Source: an uncultured Latescibacterota bacterium | GTDB lineage: Bacteria; Latescibacterota; UBA2968; UBA8231 | NCBI GenBank assembly: GCA_958295495.1 | Contig: OY282352.1 | Location: 5,526,049 to 5,590,048 of the forward strand | Reading direction: 5' to 3' | DNA: 64,000 nt | Shown here: one piece after another, positions 49,718 to 58,422 of the stretch | Position numbering within the stretch: position 1 is the first letter of the stretch | Layout: each line of letters starts with the position of its first letter | The notes under the pieces: generated by a model | Told to the model about the DNA's origin: nothing | Databases searched by the model: none | What the model saw: only the letters and a program-made list of their open reading frames with translations | Program-made: the position numbers and the translations under genes

Positions 49718-50454
49718 GAGTCGTCGGCGCGGGCGAGTTGGCGCGAAATCCCATTGGCTAGGCGGATGAATTCAGGGGCGCTGCGCAGGTACGCTGAGCG
49801 CGGATAGGGAAACGGGATGGGGATGTCGGCGAGGATGCGGCCGGGACGCGCGCTCATCACGAGAACCCGCTGGCTGAGGAAGATGGCTTCGGAGACGCTG
49901 TGGGTGACGAAGAGGCCGGTCCAGCGGTCTTCCTGCCACAGGCGCAACAATTCCTCGTTGAGCCGCTGGCGGGTGATTTCGTCGAGCGCGCCAAAAGGCT
50001 CGTCGAGGAGTAAGATCTGGGGGCGAGTCACCAGCGCGCGGGCAATGGAGACCCGCATGCGCATGCCGCCAGAAAGTTGGGCCGGGTACGCAGCGGCAAA
50101 GTCGGTTAGGCCGACTAGTTCAAGCGTCTGGGCGACGCGCTCGGCGGCGGCCTCGCGGCGCAGCTCTAAGGGCAGGGTGATGTTGTGCGCGACTGACCGC
50201 CAAGGCAGCAGCGTGGCGTCTTGGAAGACGAAGGCGAGGCCGAGCGCGTCGTGGCCATCCACGCGCAGCTCGCCGCTCGTGGGCGCGTCGAGGCCGGCCA
50301 CGAGGCGGAGGAAGGTGGATTTGCCGCAGCCGGAAGGGCCGACGATGGAGACGAATTGACCGCGGCTAATCTCCAAATTGAGGTCGCGCAGGGCTTGCAC
50401 CCCAGAGGGGAAGTACTTGTTGAGTCCTGCGGCGACGACTAGCTGAGGTGCCAT
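49714..50454 (-). CDS. ABC-importer ATPase (SsuB/ThiZ-like)
   Basis: 246 residues with Walker A GPSGCGKST, Q-loop FVFQDATLLPW, signature LSGGMRMR, Walker B ILLLDEPFGALDE and the switch His in VTHSVSEA. It energises the adjacent permease and binding protein. The order in transcription is ATPase, permease, binding protein, then EcfT-like. Its start abuts the recombinase stop at 50455. Confidence 0.9.
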   Translation of the reverse strand: MAPQLVVAAGLNKYFPSGVQALRDLNLEISRGQFVSIVGPSGCGKSTFLRLVAGLDAPTSGELRVDGHDALGLAFVFQDATLLPWRSVAHNITLPLELRREAAAERVAQTLELVGLTDFAAAYPAQLSGGMRMRVSIARALVTRPQILLLDEPFGALDEITRQRLNEELLRLWQEDRWTGLFVTHSVSEAIFLSQRVLVMSARPGRILADIPIPFPYPRSAYLRSAPEFIRLANGISRQLARADDS

Positions 50455-51381
50455 TCAACCTCGGGGATGGTAAGTCTTGTGGACTTCTTTGAGGTAGCTG
50501 AGGTCGAGGTGCGTGTAGATCTGGGTGGTGGAGATGTCGGCATGGCCCAACAACTCCTGCACGGCGCGGAGATTGGCGCCGCCTTCCAACAGATGCGTGG
50601 CAAAGGAATGGCGCAGGGTGTGGGGGCTTATCTCCTTGCCGATGCGCGCTTTGTCGCCGGCGGTTTTGATGATCTTCCACACGCTCATCCGCGAGAGCGG
50701 GCCGCCTTGGGCGTTGAGAAAGACGTGGTCGCTCGAATCGGGACGGGCGAGGTGAGGGCGGCCTTGGCGCAGGTAGCGTCTGAGCGTGCGGACATCTTTG
50801 GCCGCGATGGGCACGATGCGCTCGCGCCGGCCGCGGATTTGGACGAGGCCTCTTGCCAGTAGCAAGGCTGTCTGTTGCAGCGCGGTCAGCTCGGAGACGC
50901 CGATGCCAGTGGCGTAGAGCACGGCGAAGATGGCTCGGTCGCGCTGGCCCAGCGGCTCGTCCGGGTCGGGTGCAGCGAGGAGGGCGGCAATTTCCTCGAC
51001 CGACAGCACGTCTGGTAGGCGTCGCTCCAGTTTGGGTGGGTCGAGGAGTTCGGCCGGGTTGTGCGTCGCTGCCCCTTGAAGCAGTAAATACTGATGAAAG
51101 CGCTTTATCGAGGTGAGGTTGCGGGCCATGGTGGAAGGGGTGAGGCCGGCATTGCTCAGCGAGTGGAGCAAATGGGCGATGTGCTGGTGTTGGACGGCTT
51201 CTAGGTGCTCGACGCCTTGGGCCGACAGGTGGTGCAGATAGCGGTTGAGGTCGCGGCGATAGGCGTCGAGGGTGTTGGCCGCCAGCCCATTGTCGCGCTC
51301 CATGTCTTTGAGGAAGCACTCGTAGGGGATGGACAGGGCCGCTGGCAGCGGGCGTTCAGGAGTGGATTTCGGGCGGGCCAT
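50455..51381 (-). CDS. Xer-like tyrosine recombinase with altered catalytic residues
   Basis: 308 residues from the ATG at 51381 (a longer frame overlaps uvrC). The core-binding SAM-like domain is at 15-105 and the catalytic domain at 125-305. XerD-like residues present are H254-x-x-R257 (SPHTLRH), H280 (LLGHADIS) and nucleophile Y289 (TTQIYTHL). The first catalytic arginine, normally in ATGLRVSE, is G161 (ATGIGVSE, codon GGC at 50899-50901). The hairpin lysine segment GKGNKER is shortened to GRRER. Two of six active-site residues are therefore replaced. It overlaps uvrC by 26 bp and abuts the ABC ATPase gene. Confidence 0.82.
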   Translation of the reverse strand: MARPKSTPERPLPAALSIPYECFLKDMERDNGLAANTLDAYRRDLNRYLHHLSAQGVEHLEAVQHQHIAHLLHSLSNAGLTPSTMARNLTSIKRFHQYLLLQGAATHNPAELLDPPKLERRLPDVLSVEEIAALLAAPDPDEPLGQRDRAIFAVLYATGIGVSELTALQQTALLLARGLVQIRGRRERIVPIAAKDVRTLRRYLRQGRPHLARPDSSDHVFLNAQGGPLSRMSVWKIIKTAGDKARIGKEISPHTLRHSFATHLLEGGANLRAVQELLGHADISTTQIYTHLDLSYLKEVHKTYHPRG

Positions 51382-53194
51382 TGAGATGAGCGAGCAAGGC
51401 GTCGGCCTGTTTGCGGCTAAAGCCGGGGAGGGCGGCGATTTGCTCGGCCGGCGTGGCGGCGATGCGCTTGACCGAGCCAAAGGCAACGAGCAGGGCCCTG
51501 CGCTTTTGCGGGCCGATGCCGGGGATGTGGTCCAAGGTCGAGCTCAGGGCACTCTTGGCGCGTTGCTGGCGGTGGTTTTTGAGCGCGAAGCGGTGGGCTT
51601 CGTCGCGCAGCATCTGCAACAGGCGCAGGCTGGCCGAGGTTTTGGGCAGCAGCAGGGGATCGCGCTGGCCTGGTAGGAAGACTTCCTCAAAGCGCTTGGC
51701 GAGGCCGACGACGGGTTGGTTTGCCATGTCTAGCTCGCGCAGGGCGGCGACTGCACTGGTAAGTTGGCCGAGCCCGCCGTCGATGAGTAGCAAGTCGGGC
51801 CGCGGCTCGTTGCGCTCGATAAGGCCGCGGAAGCGGCGATAGACCACTTGGTGGATGGCGGCGTAGTCGTCGGGCTGGGCGAGGTCGCGGATTTTGAAGT
51901 AGCGGTACTGGCTGCGCTTGGCCCGGCCGTCGATAAAGCAGACTAACGAGCCGACCGGGTGCTCGCCTTGGAAGGTGGAGATGTCGATGCCTTCGATGTG
52001 GCGGGGCGGAGCCGCTAGCTGCAAGTCGCGCTGGAGGGCATAGACCGATTGGGGGATGCGGTCGCGCTTCATCTCGCGCTTGTGCTGGCGTTCAGCGAGC
52101 ATCTGGGCGGCATTTTTGGCGGCCATGTCCAGCATCTGCGCCTTGGCACCGCGCTGGGGGGTTGCCAACCCGACCTTGCCGTCGGCCTTTTGCGACAGCC
52201 AAGCGGCCACGGCGTCGGCGTCCGCTAGCGGGGCCGGCAGGTGGATCTCGGGCGGGACAAAGTCGTTTTGCAGGTAGAATTGCCGCGCAAAGGCCGAGAG
52301 GATTTCCCCGTCTGAGGACTCCATGACCCCGCCGAGGAAGTGGTGCTTTTTGCCGAGCAGGCGGCCCTCGCGGATTTCGAGGACGCTGCAACAAGCTTCG
52401 TCGTCGCTGCGGGCCATGCCGAGGACGTCGCGATCAACCGGGTCGTCGAGGACGACCTTTTGGCGCGCCCGCATGGATTCTAGGGCTTGGATCTGGTCGC
52501 GGTAGCGGGCTGCTTTCTCGTAGCGCATGTCCTCGGCGGCTTCGCTCATGCGCTTTTGCAACTCGCGGATTACTTCGGCGTTCTGGCCGCGCAAAAAGCG
52601 CACGGCCCGCTCGACGGTTTTGCGGTAGTCCTCGGCCGAGACGAGGTTTTCGCAGGGACCTTCGCAGCGCTTGATGTGGTATTCGAGGCACAGCGGCACC
52701 TTGTCTGAGGGCAACTGGGCGTTGCAGGAGCGGATGGGAAAGACCTTGCGCAGCATGTCGAGGGTGGTGTGCATGGCGCGGACGTTGCTGTACGGGCCGA
52801 GGTAGCGCGAGCCGTCGCGGACTACGTCGCGGGTGGCGAAGATGCGGGGGAAAGGTTCGGCTGTGATGCGGATGTAAGGGTATTTCTTGTCGTCTTTGAG
52901 CAGGATGTTGTAGCGCGGTTTGTGCGTGCGGATTTGGGTGGCTTCGAGAATGAGGGCCTCCTGCTCGCTACCCGTTACGATGTAGTCGATATCGGCGATG
53001 TTGCGGACTAAGGCTTTGAACTGACGCCGGCCATCGCCGCCCGACGTGCGAAAGTACGAGCGCACCCGGTCGCGCAGGCTTTTGGCCTTGCCGATGTAGA
53101 TGATCTGCCCGTCGCGTCTTTTCATAATATAGACGCCGGATTCAGTGGGCAGGGCGTCGAGTTTGAGGCGCAGATCTTCGGAGAGATTGTTCAT
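51356..53194 (-). CDS. uvrC: Excinuclease ABC subunit UvrC
   Basis: 612 residues from the ATG at 53194. The N-terminal GIY-YIG nuclease (GVYIMKRRDG, IIYIGKAKSLRDRV) makes the 3' cut; the UVR segment is near 200-235 (EAAEDMRYEKAARYRDQI). The RNase-H-like half with DISTFQGEHPVGSLVCFIDG makes the 5' cut. Tandem helix-hairpin-helix motifs sit at the C-terminus (IPGIGPQKRRALL, LPGFSRKQADAL). Acts with UvrAB in nucleotide excision repair. First gene of a long minus-strand run, behind a good promoter. Confidence 0.95.
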   Translation of the reverse strand: MNNLSEDLRLKLDALPTESGVYIMKRRDGQIIYIGKAKSLRDRVRSYFRTSGGDGRRQFKALVRNIADIDYIVTGSEQEALILEATQIRTHKPRYNILLKDDKKYPYIRITAEPFPRIFATRDVVRDGSRYLGPYSNVRAMHTTLDMLRKVFPIRSCNAQLPSDKVPLCLEYHIKRCEGPCENLVSAEDYRKTVERAVRFLRGQNAEVIRELQKRMSEAAEDMRYEKAARYRDQIQALESMRARQKVVLDDPVDRDVLGMARSDDEACCSVLEIREGRLLGKKHHFLGGVMESSDGEILSAFARQFYLQNDFVPPEIHLPAPLADADAVAAWLSQKADGKVGLATPQRGAKAQMLDMAAKNAAQMLAERQHKREMKRDRIPQSVYALQRDLQLAAPPRHIEGIDISTFQGEHPVGSLVCFIDGRAKRSQYRYFKIRDLAQPDDYAAIHQVVYRRFRGLIERNEPRPDLLLIDGGLGQLTSAVAALRELDMANQPVVGLAKRFEEVFLPGQRDPLLLPKTSASLRLLQMLRDEAHRFALKNHRQQRAKSALSSTLDHIPGIGPQKRRALLVAFGSVKRIAATPAEQIAALPGFSRKQADALLAHLNGPPEIHS

Positions 53195-53226
53195 CAGGAC
53201 GGGATGCAGGTTGACATAAGGCAACG

Positions 53227-53255
53227 AGGATATGCGTTTTGCCGGGCCGCGTCAA
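53227..53255 (-). promoter_or_regulatory. Promoter of the uvrC operon
   Basis: On the minus strand TTGACG (53250-53255), a 17-bp spacer and TATCCT (53227-53232), about 33 bp upstream of the uvrC ATG. Good match to sigma70 consensus in position and spacing. Confidence 0.65.
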
Positions 53256-53359
53256 GACAATTCCAGCACCTCTGCTTGTTGACCTTTTCCCAATTTATGG
53301 ATCTCATCGAGAGATGCAGGTTGGCTAGTGCAACGGGATATGCCTTTCACCCAGCCCCA

Positions 53360-54565
<1,206 letters not shown>

Positions 54566-54611
54566 TTTTTTGCGCGTTCAGGGCGATTGGGGGGAGTGTT
54601 GGCGCGGCCCT

Positions 54612-54647
54612 CCTAGTGGCGAGAATACACAGGATAGAACCACTAGG
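54612..54647. promoter_or_regulatory. 8-bp inverted repeat between rlmI-like and AbiE genes
   Basis: CCTAGTGG (54612-54619) and CCACTAGG (54640-54647) are perfect arms with a 20-nt spacer in a divergent intergenic region. It could be a regulator site for either gene; it has no sequence similarity to the palindrome at 54675. Confidence 0.4.
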
Positions 54648-54674
54648 CATATTCCCTTTGTCGAGTTTTCCGAA

Positions 54675-54726
54675 TTGTCTATATAAAGGGAATTGCACAT
54701 TCGAGCAATATACGTTATATAGACAA
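54675..54726. promoter_or_regulatory. 52-bp nested palindrome at the AbiE promoter (possible antitoxin operator)
   Basis: Outer arms TTGTCTATATA (54675-54685) and TATATAGACAA (54716-54726) and inner arms ATTGC (54692-54696) and GCAAT (54705-54709) share one centre at 54700.5. The right arm ends 2 bp before the ATG at 54729. TTGTCG at 54658, 16 bp, then TATATA at 54680 is a possible promoter. TTGCAC (54693-54698), 17 bp, then TATATA (54716-54721) would give a leaderless transcript. AbiEi antitoxins are known to repress their promoters by binding inverted repeats. Confidence 0.6.
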
Positions 54727-54728
54727 GT

Positions 54729-55793
54729 ATGCAACTGCAATTTCAAGATCAGGCCATCCGCCAAGCATCGGAGAGGCTAGCCGAGATCCTGCAAAAATGG
54801 GGGAAGGAAAGTTCTGTACGGTACGATGCAAATTTCCCAGGAAGCTCGTTCCTCTTCGATTCTGTCGTCACAGCGGGACGATATTTCTTTGCATTGGAAT
54901 GGAAAAGTTCCGGTGCCCTCGGGCCGGTGGCCCATGCGGTCCTACGATTAAAGCGGGCGACCAGCAACTTGCCCCGCTCGGTGATTCCTCTGGTGGTCGT
55001 TCCCTATATGGGAGAGGCGGGCCGAGCGCACTGCGAGCAATACGGTGTAGGGTGGCTGGACCTATCTGGCAACACGAGCATCGTCGCTCCCGGTCTCTAT
55101 GTCGAGGTGCTTGGGCACGCCAACCGCTACCGCCGCCCTGGGCGGGTAGAAAGTGCGTTCGGCCCTAAGGGAGCGCGGGTCGCTCGCTGGCTACTGATGC
55201 ACCCTACCGAGGCACCTCGTCAACGCGACCTCGCGGTTGCTACCGGCTTAGACGAGGGATACGTGAGCAGGGTCATCAGAAAGCTGGCCGAAAGCGAACT
55301 CGTGGTCCGTCGAGCATACGGCATTGCGATCGGCGATGCGAACAGGCTGCTTGACGCTTGGCATGAGGAGTACCGCTTTGATAGGCACAGGCTGCTAATA
55401 CCTGGCCACATCGCAGCCACATCCGGCGACAGCCTCACGCGCGGAATCGCAAGGATGTTGACTGCCGTACCTTACGCCGTGACGGGTTTAGCTGCCGCGT
55501 GGGCATGGACGCGGTACGCGAGCTTTCGTCTCTCGACCGTATATCTCGAAGAGGTGCCGTCAACGGAGCTGACGAGGGCGCTCGGTTTCCGCGAGGGGGC
55601 GAGGGGGGCCAATACTTGGCTCGTCGTGCCCAACGATGCCGGCGTCTTTCACGGTGCCGACGAGGTGGAGGGCATACGCTGTGTTCATCCTGTGCAAGCC
55701 TACCTCGACTTAAAGGCCCATCCCGAACGGGCGCACGAAGCGGCCGACGAGATCCGCAGCCAGTTCCTGCCACGGGGCGACGATGCTTGGTAA
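54729..55793 (+). CDS. AbiEi-like type IV antitoxin / transcriptional repressor
   Basis: 354 residues. A winged-helix DNA-binding domain lies at about 150-205 (ARWLLMHPTEAPRQRDLAVA then TGLDEGYVSRVIRKLAE). The N-terminal 130 residues form an alpha/beta region (VVPYMGEAGRAHCEQYGVGW, then LDLSGN), and a C-terminal alpha/beta region follows. This layout and the overlapping toxin-type gene fit AbiEi-like antitoxins, which block toxin action and autoregulate. No ribosome-binding site precedes the ATG. It overlaps the next gene by 11 bp. Confidence 0.72.
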   Translation: MQLQFQDQAIRQASERLAEILQKWGKESSVRYDANFPGSSFLFDSVVTAGRYFFALEWKSSGALGPVAHAVLRLKRATSNLPRSVIPLVVVPYMGEAGRAHCEQYGVGWLDLSGNTSIVAPGLYVEVLGHANRYRRPGRVESAFGPKGARVARWLLMHPTEAPRQRDLAVATGLDEGYVSRVIRKLAESELVVRRAYGIAIGDANRLLDAWHEEYRFDRHRLLIPGHIAATSGDSLTRGIARMLTAVPYAVTGLAAAWAWTRYASFRLSTVYLEEVPSTELTRALGFREGARGANTWLVVPNDAGVFHGADEVEGIRCVHPVQAYLDLKAHPERAHEAADEIRSQFLPRGDDAW

Positions 55794-56619
55794 GCCAGCG
55801 ACTCTCGAAGGGTATAGCGGAGAGTACCTCGGACTTGTCCGTTCCGTTTGCCTCTACGCCGCAACAGTGCTTGGCGACTTGCTCGACGACCTTGTTGTCG
55901 TTGGTGGTCTCGCGCCTTCGCTGCTGATTGACCAGATCGAGTTGCCTATAGGACTGGATGCACATCTTGGAACAAGGGATCTGGATTTGGGGCTTGCACT
56001 GTCCATTTTGGACGAGGAGCGATACGAGGAGTTGAGTGTCCGGTTGCGAGCCGCCGGATTTGCCCCGGATGTCAACGATCAAGGTAATGTGACCAATCAG
56101 CGTTGGCGGCTCGAATCCGAGCGTCCTATAACCATCGATTTCCTCATTCTGCCGAGCGGAGAAAGCGATCGCGGGGGTACACTGCGCCACCTTCAACAGG
56201 GCTTCGCCGCCGTGATCACACCGGGTCTCCACCTTGCCTTTGCAGACCGCCGGAGGGTTGAGGTGTCCGGTCGCACTCCCTCCGGTGAAGAGGCGGCAAG
56301 GGCTATATGGGTCTGCGGACCGGGTGCTCTCCTCGTCCTCAAGGCTTTGGCATTCAGAAACCGCGGAGCGAACAAGGATGCCTACGATTTCGCCTATGTG
56401 CTTAGGGGAATAGGGGTCAGAAATACGTCGGAGTGCCTTCGGCCATTTTTGGAGGATCCCCACGTCAAAAAAGCGGTCGCCATCATCCGGCAGGACTTCG
56501 CGACGCACGATGGACTTGGCCCTAGAAGAGTAGCAAGCTTCTTGACCAACGGCCCTGACGACGACATTCAAGCCGATGTAGTAGGAGACGCGCTCGCATT
56601 CCTCCAAGAGATCTCGTGA
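55783..56619 (+). CDS. AbiEii-like nucleotidyltransferase toxin
   Basis: 278 residues of the DNA polymerase-beta-type nucleotidyltransferase superfamily. The core motif is GGLAPS (G41-G42) followed by D66-L67-D68 (TRDLDL), with a third acidic residue in TIDFLIL near 117. A C-terminal KDAYDFAYVLR segment matches the conserved KDxYD motif of AbiEii/AbiGii. AbiEii toxins block growth and abort phage infection; some transfer nucleotides to tRNA. It is translated with the antitoxin (overlap at 55783-55793). Full-length antisense frames on the minus strand are discounted. Confidence 0.72.
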   Translation: MLGKPATLEGYSGEYLGLVRSVCLYAATVLGDLLDDLVVVGGLAPSLLIDQIELPIGLDAHLGTRDLDLGLALSILDEERYEELSVRLRAAGFAPDVNDQGNVTNQRWRLESERPITIDFLILPSGESDRGGTLRHLQQGFAAVITPGLHLAFADRRRVEVSGRTPSGEEAARAIWVCGPGALLVLKALAFRNRGANKDAYDFAYVLRGIGVRNTSECLRPFLEDPHVKKAVAIIRQDFATHDGLGPRRVASFLTNGPDDDIQADVVGDALAFLQEIS

Positions 56620-56681
56620 ACAGACTGGGGGCTGCTCACTTCGCCGGCCTACTCCTCCGACTTTTGCGATGGCCCCGCACC

Positions 56682-57407
56682 CTAACCCCAGCTCGGGATC
56701 GGGGTCTGAAGCGGATCGTCGATCCAGAGAAAGCGCCCGTTGACGTTGCTCTCGATGATGTCGATCACGAGCTGGGCCGCCTTCTCCGGCGGATCCCCAC
56801 CCGTTTTCTCCACCCACGCCACCCAGCTATCATAGCCGCTCTCGCTGACGGGGCCCATCTTGTCGCGGATATTTGCCCACATCGCGGTCTTGACGTCGCC
56901 GGGATGGATGACGTTCGCGGTGACGCCCGTCCCCTCCAACTCGGCGGCAAGGTGTCGGGTAAACTGGTTGAGAGCGACCTTTGCAGTGCCGTAGGCGCTG
57001 TTCAGCCGCCCGGGTGTGTGCAGCGACGCCGCAGACGAAAGGCTCACGATCCGGCCCCATCCTGCGTCCAGCATTCCGTCTAGGAACGCGCGGGACACGA
57101 GATAGGGCCCCACCGCATCAATCATGAGCGTTTGGATCCATTCCTCGGGGTCGCTGTCCTTTATGAGGGCGATCGGGCCGAAGACCCCGGCGGCATTGAC
57201 GAGAACGGTGGGTCGGCCGAGCTCAGCTTCGACCGCGGTTTTGAGGCGGTCAACATCGGCCGGGTCCGAGACATCCGCCGTGAATCGCGCCGAGCGGCGC
57301 GCGACGGTTGCGACGACAAGGCCGCGCGCCTCCAGAGCATCTGCGATTGCCCGTCCGACGCCGCGGCTGGCTCCGGTGACGACCGCGACGTGCCCTTTGA
57401 GGTTCAT
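56682..57407 (-). CDS. SDR-family NAD(P)-dependent oxidoreductase
   Basis: 241 residues of the classical short-chain dehydrogenase family. The cofactor motif is VTGASRGVGRA (10-20), with NAAG at 71-74. The catalytic set is S124/S125, Y139 and K143 (AYGTAK). Substrate unknown. It starts 2 bp after the PhyH gene's stop and is almost certainly cotranscribed with it, suggesting successive hydroxylation and oxidation of one metabolite. Members of this group include FabG-like and 3-oxoacyl reductases, so specificity is open. Confidence 0.88.
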   Translation of the reverse strand: MNLKGHVAVVTGASRGVGRAIADALEARGLVVATVARRSARFTADVSDPADVDRLKTAVEAELGRPTVLVNAAGVFGPIALIKDSDPEEWIQTLMIDAVGPYLVSRAFLDGMLDAGWGRIVSLSSAASLHTPGRLNSAYGTAKVALNQFTRHLAAELEGTGVTANVIHPGDVKTAMWANIRDKMGPVSESGYDSWVAWVEKTGGDPPEKAAQLVIDIIESNVNGRFLWIDDPLQTPIPSWG

Positions 57408-57409
57408 GG

Positions 57410-58207
57410 TCAGGCCTCGGTGGGCACGATGGGATTGTGCGAGTCCCCGAGGCGCTTCCGCTCACTGCCCCAGTTGCCGGCGCTTCCGTTCCAGTAGCGG
57501 GTGTCGGCGGGGCTGTACGAGAAGAGGTAGGACCAGCGCGGCTTGTCGGTGGTGTTGTCTGGGGCCCCGTGGATGGTGTATCCGTGATGCACGGTGCAGT
57601 CTCCTGGCTGGTAGTGGAAGGGCGGCGAGAGCTCCAGCACGGACGGCAGATTCGGGAACTGCTCGAGCAGGTCGCCCTGGTCGTCGTTGAACACCGAACC
57701 CAGCGGTCCTTCGCGATGGGAGCGGCTGACGAACCGCATGGCACCCATCTCGGGGGCGACTTCCGCCAGCGCCAGCCAGAACTGGAGTTCGCCGACCCGG
57801 TCGGAGCCATGCTCAGACGAGTCCTGGTGATAGATGGACCCGGCTGCTCCGGGGGGCTTTTTTAGGAGGAGATCCACGCGGTAGCGGAGCGGAACGTCCA
57901 CGCCCTTGAACCGCTTCCTGTTCACGAGGCGCGTCGCGTTCCGTGCCATGCGCTCGCTGAACATGAATGAACGAAACGGCTCGGTCTCTTGATTCCGAGC
58001 CAAGCCGGCGACCGGCTTGCCGGGGCCAATCTCCTCGCTGTGGCGATCGGCCCACTCCCGTCCGACGCGCAGGAGCTGTGCGGCGAACTCCGGAGCGACG
58101 AGCCGCGGCATCATAACCCAGCCGTATTCGTGGTAGAAGGCCACCTCCTCGTCTGTGACCTCCCGGACGACAGCCTCGATCTCGCGTTCCGTCATTGCTC
58201 GTCCCAT
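57410..58207 (-). CDS. Phytanoyl-CoA dioxygenase (PhyH) family protein
   Basis: 265 residues from the ATG at 58207; a GTG one codon upstream (58210) is possible. Iron ligands are H127 and D129 (YHQDSS) and distal H213 (TIHGAPDN). It is more distant from the other two PhyH proteins here and has its own segment RNQETEPFRSFMFSERMARN. It forms a tight pair with the downstream SDR gene. The substrate is unknown. Confidence 0.85.
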   Translation of the reverse strand: MGRAMTEREIEAVVREVTDEEVAFYHEYGWVMMPRLVAPEFAAQLLRVGREWADRHSEEIGPGKPVAGLARNQETEPFRSFMFSERMARNATRLVNRKRFKGVDVPLRYRVDLLLKKPPGAAGSIYHQDSSEHGSDRVGELQFWLALAEVAPEMGAMRFVSRSHREGPLGSVFNDDQGDLLEQFPNLPSVLELSPPFHYQPGDCTVHHGYTIHGAPDNTTDKPRWSYLFSYSPADTRYWNGSAGNWGSERKRLGDSHNPIVPTEA

Positions 58208-58382
58208 CACCCGTGCTCCTATTGCGTTACGCCGCTCTCCGCCGCGACAGCGCGTACTGGATCTCGTCGAGGATCGCTGGTGGGGCGGCCTCGGCGGGAA
58301 AGGTTGCGGCGGCTCGAAGGATGGTTTGCGTCAAATGGCCCTTGAGATAGGGCATACGACGCAACCTATTGCTTGCAAATTT

Positions 58383-58395
58383 AACATGTAATGTT
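58383..58395. repeat. Short palindrome AACAT-GTA-ATGTT
   Basis: Perfect 5-bp arms (58383-58387 and 58391-58395) in the 215-bp gap between the HD-domain gene's end and the PhyH start. It could be an operator of the PhyH-SDR pair, but it lies about 180 bp upstream. The rest of the gap holds nothing I can support. Confidence 0.3.
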
Positions 58396-58422
58396 CGATC
58401 TGCAAGACGGGAAATCAGCTCG

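Noticed and set aside
55435..56817. Minus-strand frame of about 460 codons across the AbiE pair
   Set aside because: It is antisense to two genes with clear motifs, has no recognisable domain, and begins inside the SDR gene region.
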